A DNA stretch of 64,000 nt from Treponema ruminis. GTDB lineage: Bacteria; Spirochaetota; Spirochaetia; Treponematales; Treponemataceae. The notes beneath the pieces were generated by a model, which was not told where the DNA came from, ran no database searches, and saw nothing but the letters and a program-made list of their open reading frames with translations. Made by a program: the position numbers and the translations under genes. Location: positions 1,426,001 to 1,490,000 of the forward strand of contig CP031518.1 of NCBI GenBank assembly GCA_017161305.1, read 5' to 3'. This document shows positions 54,482 through 63,502 of this stretch, in pieces; positions within the stretch are counted from its first letter, which is position 1, and every line of letters begins with the position of its first letter.

Positions 54482-54565
54482 ATTCCCGTAAAAAAAATTC
54501 TTTTCTTGTTAAATTAATCTTTATATCTTATAATTTTCTAATAAAAGTTAGTCGAAACTATAGAT

Positions 54566-54925
54566 ATGGAACTTGACTCTCTCGAAAACGACATTGAATT
54601 TGCAATGTACTCAGCCCTGGAAGCCACGATCAGTGCAAACGTGGATCAGGAAATCGTCTCAAAAGGCGCCCAGCTTCCTTTTCCCAAAGAAGTTCTCGTC
54701 AATAAAATCATTCAAAAAAACATAGACGAACTGGAGTCAAACCTTTACATAACGAGGGGAAAAGACGGAAAAATATACCTTGCAGGCGGCTGGCTCATGA
54801 GGCCCCTTCTGCACGAAGGAAAAATGATTCCGACCATGGATTACATCAAAAAAGCCGTAGACTGCACAAATGTAGTATTCGTGCCAAACAAGACGGGAAA
54901 AGAGCTCAGGAAAGAGCTCTGGTAA
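54566..54925 (+). CDS. Uncharacterised 119-residue protein
   Basis: A soluble, acidic protein (LDSLENDIEFAMYSALEATI at the start; GGWLMRPLLHEGKMIPTMDY near the end). Not recognised. The upstream TATAAT-like sequence at 54529-54534 is a possible -10. Ordinary core-genome composition; probably a conserved hypothetical of the genus. Confidence 0.65.
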   Translation: MELDSLENDIEFAMYSALEATISANVDQEIVSKGAQLPFPKEVLVNKIIQKNIDELESNLYITRGKDGKIYLAGGWLMRPLLHEGKMIPTMDYIKKAVDCTNVVFVPNKTGKELRKELW

Positions 54926-54928
54926 AAA

Positions 54929-54970
54929 AAATCCCCTCATAAAGCCATAAAACAGGCTTCACAAGGGGAA
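54929..54970 (-). terminator. Terminator of the cytidylate kinase-like gene
   Basis: On the minus strand TCCCCT...AGGGGA enclose an inner GCC/GGC pairing, followed by eight T (from the A run at 54926-54933). It separates two convergent genes. Confidence 0.7.
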
Positions 54971-54989
54971 TTAAAAGAGAAAAGACAGA

Positions 54990-55553
54990 CTAGTCTTTTT
55001 CGATAAAGCCTTTCTTCTCAAGATAATCAAGAATCATCTCAACAATCATTTCTGGAGTACGGGTAGCAGTATCAATCTTAAGGTCTGCAAACTCATACTC
55101 GCCGTTGTCAATCTGATAAAGCTTCATATAGCGGGCAGAATCCTCACGGTCACGCATGGCCGTAAAGTCCTTAATCTGCTGCAAGTCCCCGCCCTCACGG
55201 TTGAGGATGCGTTTTGCACGGGTGTCGTCGCTGGCGATGAGGTAAACTTTAACGTCAGCCTCTTTGAGCATCCAGATTGCGAGACGGCTTCCCAAAACGC
55301 AGGACTCAGCCCTGGCAAGCTCAACCTGATGAGTATCAACATAGACATCATAGCTGTCATCGTTTTTTGCATTCTCGATAACCTGGGCAAGGGTAAGCCC
55401 CTTTTCAGCCGCAAGCTGGCGGAAAGTGTAGTTAATCAGCTTAATTCCAAGTTTTTCGGCAAGCATAGTCGAGACAGTCGTGTTACCGCAGCCCGATTTG
55501 CCCGAAATAGCGATCCGAAGTTTTCTCCCATTCGTCAGTTTATACTCAGACAT
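54990..55553 (-). CDS. Cytidylate kinase-like P-loop kinase
   Basis: A 187-residue kinase. The P-loop SGKSGCGNTTVS is close to the CMP kinase pattern, the RDREDSARY segment matches the LID/sugar-binding region of the archaeal-type CmkB family, and YEFADLKIDTATRTPEMIVE is the usual end. Likely phosphorylates CMP or dCMP. It lies 24 nt downstream of the YicC gene. Confidence 0.8.
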   Translation of the reverse strand: MSEYKLTNGRKLRIAISGKSGCGNTTVSTMLAEKLGIKLINYTFRQLAAEKGLTLAQVIENAKNDDSYDVYVDTHQVELARAESCVLGSRLAIWMLKEADVKVYLIASDDTRAKRILNREGGDLQQIKDFTAMRDREDSARYMKLYQIDNGEYEFADLKIDTATRTPEMIVEMILDYLEKKGFIEKD

Positions 55554-55577
55554 AAAATCTCCTCAATTTCTAATTCT

Positions 55578-56447
55578 TTACTCAACGTTCTTAGACTGTT
55601 CGCGGATATTTTCAAGGGCATCCTTGGCATTTACGACCATGGCCCCCACTTCCGTAAACTGATTTTTGCTTCCGATCGTGTTGATTTCACGGTTTGCTTC
55701 CTGACAGATGAAGTCAATTCGCTTGCCAGGAACAGGATTTTCCGAGAATTCCTTGCGCAGGGCAGCCAGATGGCTGTGCAGGCGGATGATTTCCTCGTTA
55801 ATCGTGTAGCGGACCATCATCGCGGCGACCTCAGTCATGATGCGGTTTTCGTCAACATTGTCACCGAGAAGCTCGTTGAAGCGGCTTGTAATCTGTTCCT
55901 TGAACTTCTGCTCCATCTTGGGCTGCCATTCCTTGAAGAAGGCCGCGCAGGAATCAAGCACGTCAAGTTTTGCAAGCAGGTCTTTCTTAAGGTTTTCACC
56001 TTCCCGCTTGCGGTCAGAGACAAACTGCTCAAAAACCTCATTGAAAACGCCCTCAATCTTTTCCCAGTAAGAATCTGCATCGTATTCATGAGTGATGTTA
56101 AGCACACCTTCCTGATTTACGATGAGGCTGAGCGGAAGGTCAGAAGCACTTTTTCCAAGCGCAAGCGCAATCTGGCCGATAGCCTCGGCGTACATTTTTG
56201 CCGCCTGAGGGTCAGCCGTAACCTTTGCCGTGGAAGACATGTCCTTGACGCGGATTGTTACGTCAACCTTGCCGCGGACGATTTTCTCCGAGACAAGCTT
56301 GCGCACCTTCTGCTCAAGCGGATTGAGAAAATACGGAAGATTTACATTAAGGTCAAGAAAACGGTTGTTGACGGACTTGATTTCAACACTGATCTGAGTG
56401 TCGCCAACGACGGATTCCTTAAACCCGTAACCTGTCATGCTGTTCAT
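55578..56447 (-). CDS. yicC: YicC family endoribonuclease-like protein
   Basis: A 289-residue protein opening with MNSMTGYG, followed by EIKSVNNRFLDLNVNLP and closing with GKRIDFICQEANREINTIGS, all hallmark YicC segments. YicC has been described as an RNase acting on small RNAs. It lies immediately after trpS (1 nt). Confidence 0.92.
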   Translation of the reverse strand: MNSMTGYGFKESVVGDTQISVEIKSVNNRFLDLNVNLPYFLNPLEQKVRKLVSEKIVRGKVDVTIRVKDMSSTAKVTADPQAAKMYAEAIGQIALALGKSASDLPLSLIVNQEGVLNITHEYDADSYWEKIEGVFNEVFEQFVSDRKREGENLKKDLLAKLDVLDSCAAFFKEWQPKMEQKFKEQITSRFNELLGDNVDENRIMTEVAAMMVRYTINEEIIRLHSHLAALRKEFSENPVPGKRIDFICQEANREINTIGSKNQFTEVGAMVVNAKDALENIREQSKNVE

Positions 56448-56448
56448 A

Positions 56449-57534
56449 CTAAATCTCCATGTTCATTACATGGCGCACTTCAAGCAAAGTCTTGCTTGCA
56501 ATTTCACGCGCTTTTTCAACACCCTCGTTCAAGACCTTCTTGATAAGCTCAGGCTGCTGCTCAAGCTCAGCCCGCTTTGTGCGGAGAGGACGAAGATGCT
56601 CGTTCAAAGCCTCTGTGAGCGTATTTTTGAGCATTCCGCCGCCACCGTCACCGATTCTCTCGGCAATAGCTTCCGGAGTTTCGTCGGTACAGAGGGAAAT
56701 GATTCGAAGGAGGTTTGCGACTTCAGGACGGTTTACAGGATCGTAAGTGATGTGCCTGTCCTGGTCAGTCTTTGCCTTTTTGATAGCCTTTGCAGTCTCG
56801 TCGTCGCTTGCAGAAAGCATGATTGTGTTTCCCAGCGATTTTGACATTTTTGCGCTTCCGTCCAGGCCCATGATCATCGGAGTCTTTGAAAGAAGGGCGT
56901 GCGGCTCAGGGAAAATCGGATCGATGCCCTTGCAGAATTTGTTGTTGAACCTTCGGGCAATCTGACGCGCAATTTCAAGGTGCGGAAGCTGGTCCTTTCC
57001 GACAGGAACTACATTCCCCTTGCAGAAAAGGATGTCAACGGCCTGATGAACAGGATAAGTGTACATGCCCGCATTGAGAGGGATTGAAGACTTTGCCATT
57101 TCGTCCTTAACGGTCGGGTTTCGGTCAAGGTCACTCTTTGTTACAAGCGTGAGGAAAGGAACCATGAGCTGGTTTGCCTCAGGAACATGGCTGTGAGGAT
57201 AGATGCAGACATTCTCGCCCGGTTCAATTCCGGCTGCAAGATAGTCGATTACGAGCTCTTTTGTGTTCTCGCTGATTTTATCGAAAGCGTCATGGTCTGT
57301 GAGGACCTGATAGTCGGCAATCAAAATCATAGTCGGTACGCCGAGCTTTGAAAGGCGGACGCGGTTTTTGAGCGAGCCGAAATAGTGACCGATATGAAGG
57401 CGGCCAGTCGGGCGGTCACCGGTCAAAACACGGTATTTTTTAGGATTCTGGGCAATATCAGCCTCAATTTTTTCGCTCATTCTCATGGCTTCAGCCAGGA
57501 TTTTATCTGCATTTGTTTCTAATTCTTCTGACAT
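56449..57534 (-). CDS. trpS: Tryptophanyl-tRNA synthetase
   Basis: A 361-residue class I synthetase. Start 57534 follows GGAG 8 nt upstream. The HIGH-type signature is PTGRLHIGHYFGSLKNR and the KMSKS loop is DGSAKMSKSLGNTI. It charges tRNA-Trp. First gene of trpS-yicC-cytidylate kinase. Confidence 0.95.
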   Translation of the reverse strand: MSEELETNADKILAEAMRMSEKIEADIAQNPKKYRVLTGDRPTGRLHIGHYFGSLKNRVRLSKLGVPTMILIADYQVLTDHDAFDKISENTKELVIDYLAAGIEPGENVCIYPHSHVPEANQLMVPFLTLVTKSDLDRNPTVKDEMAKSSIPLNAGMYTYPVHQAVDILFCKGNVVPVGKDQLPHLEIARQIARRFNNKFCKGIDPIFPEPHALLSKTPMIMGLDGSAKMSKSLGNTIMLSASDDETAKAIKKAKTDQDRHITYDPVNRPEVANLLRIISLCTDETPEAIAERIGDGGGGMLKNTLTEALNEHLRPLRTKRAELEQQPELIKKVLNEGVEKAREIASKTLLEVRHVMNMEI

Positions 57535-57645
57535 AAATTCTCCACTTTCGGAATCTTTTTTAGAATGCTGATATTTTATCAAAAATACGGAGATTTATCT
57601 ATAAAAAAACATGAATTACTTTCGCCAATATGCTAGAATGAAAGC

Positions 57646-58092
57646 ATGGACTACATGGACGAAGCGCTGAAAGAAGCATACGAAGGCATTGAAAAAAAAC
57701 ACGGAGGACCTTTCGCTTCCGTAATCGTAAAGGACGGCAAAATCATCGGAAGGGGCCACAACAAGGTCCTTTTAAATCATGACCCGACCTGCCACGGCGA
57801 AATCGAGGCAATCCGCGACGCATGCAAAAAGACCGGCAGCCACGACCTGAGCGGAGCCGAACTCTACACCACGGCCGAGCCCTGCCCCATGTGCCTGGGC
57901 GCAATTCTCTGGGCAAACATCAGCAAAGTTTACTACGGCTGCACCATAGAAGACACGGACAAAATAGGCTTCCGGGACAACAAATTCTACAAAATTTTCT
58001 CAAACAGGCAGTCCATAGCCCAGGAATTTGAGCGCGAAAAATGCCTCAAGCTATTTGAAGATTACGAAAAGACAAATCCAGACAGATATTAA
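57646..58092 (+). CDS. Guanine deaminase-like nucleoside/base deaminase
   Basis: A 148-residue deaminase. The zinc site is CHGEIEA plus EPCPMCLGAI. The N-terminal GGPFASVIVKDGKIIGRGHN and the loop TIEDTDKIGFRDNKFYKIF follow GuaD-type guanine deaminases more than TadA. Gly replaces the usual Ala of HAE. It lies 26 nt before folC. Confidence 0.82.
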   Translation: MDYMDEALKEAYEGIEKKHGGPFASVIVKDGKIIGRGHNKVLLNHDPTCHGEIEAIRDACKKTGSHDLSGAELYTTAEPCPMCLGAILWANISKVYYGCTIEDTDKIGFRDNKFYKIFSNRQSIAQEFEREKCLKLFEDYEKTNPDRY

Positions 58093-58118
58093 AAATAAAT
58101 CATTAAAAAGAGACTCTC

Positions 58119-59636
58119 ATGAAAAAACTCGACTCAATCGCCAGCCTTGAATCATGGATTGATTCATATTTAAATTTTGAAAAGACACCGAAAAAGAACA
58201 TCTTCTGGCTCGACACGATGAAATTCTTCTGCGAAAAATTCGGTCAGCCCCAGGATTTTGCCCCCTGTTTTCACGTCGCGGGAAGCAAGGGAAAGGGTTC
58301 TGTATCAATGTTCATCGCCTCAATTTTAGACGAGGCGGGCTACAAGACAGGCCTTTACACCTCCCCCCACATTCTTGATTTTATCGAACGGGTCTCAAGC
58401 CCAAGCGGAGTTTTTGAAGAAGAAGCCTATGACAAGGCCGTCGAAGAAATCATGAGCGGAGTAAAGTCAATTCCGACCGAAGAACTTCCGGGGCAAAGAC
58501 CGATCACCTGGTTTGAGCTTGTCACGCTCTTTTCATTTCTCGTTTTCAGGCAGGCAAAAGTCGACTACTCAGTTTTCGAAGTCGGCTTAGGCGGCCGCCT
58601 GGACTCAACGAATGTCGTAAACCCAAAGGTTTCGGTTATCACGCCGATTGAACTGGAGCATACGGAATTTTTAGGCGACACTCTGGAGAAAATAGCCTTC
58701 GAAAAAGGCGGAATCATTAAGGAAAATACGCCCGTGGTGATTGCAAGGCAAGGACCGGAAGTTCGTAAAGTTTTTGAAAAAATTGCAGAGGAAAAGCATG
58801 CTCAGGCGATTTTCGTGGAAGATGTAATTCAGGATTTGAAATTTAAGATAAAAAATATACCAGACTGTATAAAAAATAATACAAATAAAGATGTAAAAAG
58901 CGCAATTTCCAGAGCAGATAGTATAAAAAATAATACACCTTCACAAGAAAATTATAATATTTCCCTAATGAATGTTAGTTTTTCTTCAAAAATCTTCAAA
59001 AGACCTATACAAACAGATGCACTATTGGTCGGTAGGTATCAGGCTGAGAATGCGGCTCTTGCTGCCCTTGCCGTAAAAACTGTCCTACCGAACATTAGTG
59101 AGGAAGTGATTGAAAGGGGCATTGCCAAAGCAAAACTCCCAGCCCGCTTTGAAATCATTCAGAAGCCAAAAGGCTTTGAAAATATTCCATATCTCGTGAT
59201 GGACGGAGCTCACACGGTAAACAGCGCCCGCTTTACAATGGAGACAATGACTCAAGTTTTTGGAGAAAAGACAAACGAAGGTTCGGAAGCAGAAGGAAAA
59301 CGGATTCTTCTTTTTGCATGTGCGGCCGACAAGGATGCAAAGGACATTGCCCCGCTTTTCAAAAATCACTTTGATTCGGTTTTCCTGACCAAGCCCGGAA
59401 ACGTAAAGCAGTCGGATCTGGAAACGCTTGCAAAGGCTTTCAGCGATGCAGAAATTCCTTACGAGCTCAACGAAGATTTTGAAGCGCAGATAAAAAAAGC
59501 GTTCGACAAAGCGAACGCCAGTAAGTCAATTCTTTTAGTGACAGGTTCCTTCTACCTGATTGCGGAAGTTAAGAAATTCCTGATTACACGGATGCAATGT
59601 ACACTCGAGGAACCCTTTTTGAAATTCCGCAGGTAA
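58119..59636 (+). CDS. folC: Folylpolyglutamate synthase/dihydrofolate synthase
   Basis: A 505-residue Mur-ligase-like enzyme. P-loop VAGSKGKGSVSMFIASIL, EVGLGGRLDSTNVVNPKV, the ELEHTEFLGDTLEKIAFEKG segment and MDGAHTVNSARFTMETM are conserved. An unusual low-complexity, AT-rich insert lies around 58840-58985 and contains two 17-bp direct repeats 54 bp apart. It overlaps the convergent alr gene by 53 nt at the 3' end. Confidence 0.93.
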   Translation: MKKLDSIASLESWIDSYLNFEKTPKKNIFWLDTMKFFCEKFGQPQDFAPCFHVAGSKGKGSVSMFIASILDEAGYKTGLYTSPHILDFIERVSSPSGVFEEEAYDKAVEEIMSGVKSIPTEELPGQRPITWFELVTLFSFLVFRQAKVDYSVFEVGLGGRLDSTNVVNPKVSVITPIELEHTEFLGDTLEKIAFEKGGIIKENTPVVIARQGPEVRKVFEKIAEEKHAQAIFVEDVIQDLKFKIKNIPDCIKNNTNKDVKSAISRADSIKNNTPSQENYNISLMNVSFSSKIFKRPIQTDALLVGRYQAENAALAALAVKTVLPNISEEVIERGIAKAKLPARFEIIQKPKGFENIPYLVMDGAHTVNSARFTMETMTQVFGEKTNEGSEAEGKRILLFACAADKDAKDIAPLFKNHFDSVFLTKPGNVKQSDLETLAKAFSDAEIPYELNEDFEAQIKKAFDKANASKSILLVTGSFYLIAEVKKFLITRMQCTLEEPFLKFRR

Positions 59637-60762
59637 TCTCGTAGGAAATCGTGTTGGTAGCGCGGGCAATTTCTTCGGCACTCTGGAGGGCACCGCTTTC
59701 TTCAGGACCGAAAATCACGGCCTCGTCCCAGCGCTTTACATCGCTTTCCTTTCCCAGGTCAATCATGCACTGGTCCATGCAGATCCTGCCGCGGACTGGA
59801 TAGGGCTTTCCGCCAATCGCAACTTTGAGTCCGCCTCCTTCCCTGCCCTCATTGGTCTGGTTGAAGCGCCGGAAAAGACCGTCGTCATATCCGATGGGAA
59901 GGACACCGATGTCAGTCTCACGGGAACTTGTCCAGGTGCGGCCGTAGGAAATTGAATGACCCACGCCGAATTTTCTGATTGCGACGACTTTTGAGACAAG
60001 GGCCATCACGGGCTTAAGCTCAATGCTTTCTCCCTTCTTTTCAAAATAATCTTTGGTCAAATCCCCTGGGTAATAGCCGTAGCAGATGATTCCAGGCCTG
60101 CACATGTCCAGGTGCATTTCAGGGTTGTTGAGGGTGAGGGCTGAGTTGGCACAATGACGGATTCCCGGATCAATTCCAAGCTTTTTCACCTGCTCGCAGG
60201 CAAAATTAAAGCGCTCGAACTGTTTTTTTGTATATTCGATGTCATCGGCATCCAGAGAATCGCCCACAGAAAAATGAGTGCACATGCCGCCAAGCTTAAG
60301 GACTTTGGTGTCCTCGATCATCTTTGCAAAAAAAGGAGCTTCTTCTGGAAGGCAGCCGATCCGCCCCATTCCGGTGTCAACGGCAAGATGAACCGGAAAA
60401 TCTTTTTTACCCATACGCAGGCATGAGACTGCGATTCCGGTGATGTATTCCTCGTCAAAGGCAAGCGGAGTCAAATCGTTCTGAACGAGGTCGTCCATTT
60501 CGTCAGGCGAGCAAAGACTGAGGACCAGAATCGGGCAAGTAATTCCTGCCTCTCGAAGCTGAATTCCCTCGCTGATGGCGGCAACGGCAAAATAGTCAGT
60601 GCCGCATTCAATGGCAGCCTTGGCGCACTCAACGGCTCCGTGACCGTAAGCATCAGCCTTGATGGCCACGCACATTTTTGAAGAAGGATTTATTTTTGAG
60701 CGAATAACTTTTAAATTATGCCGCAGATTTTCCATGTAGATTTTAGCAATTGTAGGTCTCAT
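59584..60762 (-). CDS. alr: Alanine racemase
   Basis: A 392-residue PLP enzyme. The Schiff-base lysine is in CVAIKADAYGHGAV, SYGRTW and the catalytic Tyr region GHSISYGRTW lie in the C-terminal domain, and GRICMDQCMIDLG is the family motif. It makes D-alanine for peptidoglycan. Confidence 0.95.
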   Translation of the reverse strand: MRPTIAKIYMENLRHNLKVIRSKINPSSKMCVAIKADAYGHGAVECAKAAIECGTDYFAVAAISEGIQLREAGITCPILVLSLCSPDEMDDLVQNDLTPLAFDEEYITGIAVSCLRMGKKDFPVHLAVDTGMGRIGCLPEEAPFFAKMIEDTKVLKLGGMCTHFSVGDSLDADDIEYTKKQFERFNFACEQVKKLGIDPGIRHCANSALTLNNPEMHLDMCRPGIICYGYYPGDLTKDYFEKKGESIELKPVMALVSKVVAIRKFGVGHSISYGRTWTSSRETDIGVLPIGYDDGLFRRFNQTNEGREGGGLKVAIGGKPYPVRGRICMDQCMIDLGKESDVKRWDEAVIFGPEESGALQSAEEIARATNTISYEITCGISKRVPRVYIASV

Positions 60763-60811
60763 AAATATATTCTATAGAAGCAAGATTTTTTGTGCAACTA
60801 AGATTTTTATC

Positions 60812-60840
60812 TTGTTAAATATTTATCTTTTCTATATAAT
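60812..60840 (+). promoter_or_regulatory. Promoter of the lipoprotein-thrC operon
   Basis: TTGTTA at 60812-60817, 17 bp, TATAAT at 60835-60840. About 80 nt of AT-rich leader precede the gene. Confidence 0.7.
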
Positions 60841-60922
60841 AATTTGTCATAAAAAATACTTTATAGAGAAACAAAAAAGTTATGGATCAAAATCAATTTA
60901 AGGTCCAAATAGGAGAAGTTTT

Positions 60923-61885
60923 ATGAAATCAATTGTTCACAAGGGAATTTTTCTTACTCTTGCGACAACGCTTGCTTTCTCTTGCGCATCAACCCCTAAA
61001 TCATCAGAAAATAACACATCCATTATAAAAGAAGAAAAGTCCAATTCCCCGGAAGCCATTGCTCTTCCAAGTCCTGCAGAACTTTACTCAAAAAAAATCG
61101 AAGGCTTTCACTTCACTCTTCTTTCAGCCCCAAAACAGACAACAAAAGGCAAAATCTTCACAGAGCCATATTTAATCGAAGTCAAAAATTCAGATGGCGA
61201 ACCGGTCGAATCTTTTGAACTTTCAGTCCTTTATCCTTCTGCACGCAAAAACGGCCAGATCGAATTCTCAGAAACAGCAATTACTTCTGATTCAGAGGGA
61301 AAAGCCTCATTCCTGCCGGACGCACCGGAGTTTTCTTTCAATTCAGAAATTTCTTTCTTCCCAAAAGGTGATATGAGCGATGCGGAAATTGCAAAAATCG
61401 CCGCAGAACACACAATCAAAGCGCCTTATAAAGTTCAGACAAACCTTAAATCAGCAGGCGGCACTCTCGCCATCGTTGATTTCAATCAGAACGGCAAGGC
61501 AATCATTTCAAATCCAGTATCTTCTTCAAACCTTCTCATGACATTGATGAAGCTCGGCTTTACAAGAATCGGAAATGCCCCTCAGGATGTTTCTGACGCC
61601 GTGATTCAGGAGAATGAAGAAAAAGTTTTCGCACGTGCAAAAGCAATTGCTCCAAGCTTTATAGTTTTCGGCACTGTTAAAATTGATTCATGTGAAAAAA
61701 ACGATGACGGAACAACATACAGTCTCACAGGTTCAGTCAAAGCAATGGACTCAAAGACCGGTGAAATCACTTTCGCCATCGAAAAAACAATTTCAGTCAC
61801 TGATAAAAATGACTGGACTGCACTTGCAAACGCACGTAAGCAACTTGCAGATGAAATCGCAAACGAAATTAAATACGGATTATAG
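60923..61885 (+). CDS. Putative lipoprotein
   Basis: A 320-residue exported protein. The signal peptide MKSIVHKGIFLTLATTLAFS ends in a lipobox with Cys21. The mature part has two segments: an Ig-like or carboxypeptidase-regulatory-like beta domain (PYLIEVKNSDGEPVESFELS) and a C-terminal domain with KVFARAKAIAPSFIVFGTVK typical of LPP20/curli-assembly-like lipoproteins. It sits 10 nt before thrC. Function unknown. Confidence 0.8.
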   Translation: MKSIVHKGIFLTLATTLAFSCASTPKSSENNTSIIKEEKSNSPEAIALPSPAELYSKKIEGFHFTLLSAPKQTTKGKIFTEPYLIEVKNSDGEPVESFELSVLYPSARKNGQIEFSETAITSDSEGKASFLPDAPEFSFNSEISFFPKGDMSDAEIAKIAAEHTIKAPYKVQTNLKSAGGTLAIVDFNQNGKAIISNPVSSSNLLMTLMKLGFTRIGNAPQDVSDAVIQENEEKVFARAKAIAPSFIVFGTVKIDSCEKNDDGTTYSLTGSVKAMDSKTGEITFAIEKTISVTDKNDWTALANARKQLADEIANEIKYGL

Positions 61886-61894
61886 AGGAAGAAA

Positions 61895-63307
61895 ATGATT
61901 TACACAGACACACGCGACAAATCAGTAAAAACTGACTTGAAAACAGCAGTAATGAGCGGCATGAACGAAAAAACAGGCGGATTGTATATCCCTGTCGAGT
62001 TCCCAAAATTGCCTTCAAGCTTCATCAACAAAACACCGGAGCCATCTTTCCGCGACATCGCATTCGAAATGGCAAAGCCTTATGTTGCAGGAGAAATTCC
62101 GGACAAGGACTTGCAGGCTATCATTCAGGACGCTTATCCTTTTACAGCACCTGTTGTTCCAGTAGACAAAGTTTCTTATGTTCTTGAGCTTTTCCACGGT
62201 CCGACCTGTGCTTTCAAAGATTTCGGTGCACGTTTCATGGCTCGCGTAATGTCTTATTTCAACCGAAACGAATCTACTCCGCTTCATATCCTCGTTGCAA
62301 CATCCGGTGACACAGGCTCAGCAGTTGGTTCAGCTTTCCACAATGTTCCAGGCCTTGACGTCACAATCCTGTATCCGGAGGGAAAAATCTCTCCTTTGCA
62401 GGAAAAACAGCTCTCAACTTTCGATGGAAACGTCCGCGCCCTCAAGGTAAAGGGAACTTTCGATGACTGCCAGAAGCTCGTGAAAACAGCTTTCACAGAC
62501 AACGAATTGCGCGCAAAACTCCGCCTTTCTTCTGCAAACTCAATCAACATTTCACGTCTTTTGCCGCAGAGTTTCTACTATATGTACTCAAGCCTTGCCG
62601 TTCGCGCACGCAGCTGGGGTGACAACAAAATCGAAAATCCTGCAATCATCTGTGTCGTTCCAAGCGGAAACTTCGGAAACCTCACATCTGGCTTGATTGC
62701 CCGCGAAATGGGTGCACCAATCACAGGTTTCGTTGCAGCAACAAACTCAAACCGCACAATTCCAGACTGGATTGCAACCGGCGACTACAATGCCCGCCCT
62801 TCAGTTGAGACATACGCAAACGCAATGGACGTAGGTGCTCCTTCAAACTACGAGCGCATTCAGGCAATGTATTCTTTGGAGCAGGTTCGCTCACTCTTCG
62901 CATCATACTGGCTTGATAACGACGGCATCATCGATTCAATCAAAAACTGCTACGAAAAGACTGGCTATACAATCGATCCTCATGGCGCTGTCGGCTGGAA
63001 GGCTTGGAGTGACATCCGCAAGGGTGGCATGGAAGCCCTCAAAAACGGCACAAAAAATGACTTCACAAAACCAGGCCTTACACCAAATCTTCCTTCTTGG
63101 GCAGACAAGGTCATCAACAAGGAAGCAGTCGGCATCATTCTGGAGACAGCACATCCTGCAAAATTCGGTGCTACAGTACAGAAGGCAACAGGCTCATCTC
63201 CAATCATCCCGGACCGCCTCGAAAAGGTAATGAAGCTCGAAGACAAAGCCATTCCAATGGAAAACAACTACGAGCAGTTCAAAGCATGGCTTTTGGCAAA
63301 TTTGTAA
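61895..63307 (+). CDS. thrC: Threonine synthase
   Basis: A 470-residue PLP enzyme. The lysine is in HGPTCAFKDFGARFMARVM, the phosphate-binding part in ATSGDTGSAVGSAFH and VPSGNFGNLTSGLIA. It converts O-phosphohomoserine to threonine. GAGGAAG lies 5 nt before the ATG. Confidence 0.95.
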   Translation: MIYTDTRDKSVKTDLKTAVMSGMNEKTGGLYIPVEFPKLPSSFINKTPEPSFRDIAFEMAKPYVAGEIPDKDLQAIIQDAYPFTAPVVPVDKVSYVLELFHGPTCAFKDFGARFMARVMSYFNRNESTPLHILVATSGDTGSAVGSAFHNVPGLDVTILYPEGKISPLQEKQLSTFDGNVRALKVKGTFDDCQKLVKTAFTDNELRAKLRLSSANSINISRLLPQSFYYMYSSLAVRARSWGDNKIENPAIICVVPSGNFGNLTSGLIAREMGAPITGFVAATNSNRTIPDWIATGDYNARPSVETYANAMDVGAPSNYERIQAMYSLEQVRSLFASYWLDNDGIIDSIKNCYEKTGYTIDPHGAVGWKAWSDIRKGGMEALKNGTKNDFTKPGLTPNLPSWADKVINKEAVGIILETAHPAKFGATVQKATGSSPIIPDRLEKVMKLEDKAIPMENNYEQFKAWLLANL

Positions 63308-63502
63308 AATCAAACGGCATGTTTAAGCTAATTGGCTAAAGCAAAAAATGCTCCCGGTGAGAACATGCCACTAGAATCCACGGTTGTGCGTATTTTGAAA
63401 TTGGACTCGCTACGCTCGCCCGCACAAAGTGGATTCGTGTCATAACCTCACCTACGCATTTTTTGAATTATCCGGCTATAAAAACATCCCCTTTTCTTTT
63501 TC

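Noticed and set aside
55329-56543. 404-codon plus-strand ORF opposite the cytidylate kinase-like and yicC genes
   Set aside because: It runs antisense to two clearly conserved genes and its product has no sensible motif; it is a by-product of codon bias.
63308-63502. GGCATGTT/AACATGCC words after thrC as a terminator
   Set aside because: The two halves are too far apart and no T-run follows at the right place; I see nothing definite in this gap.
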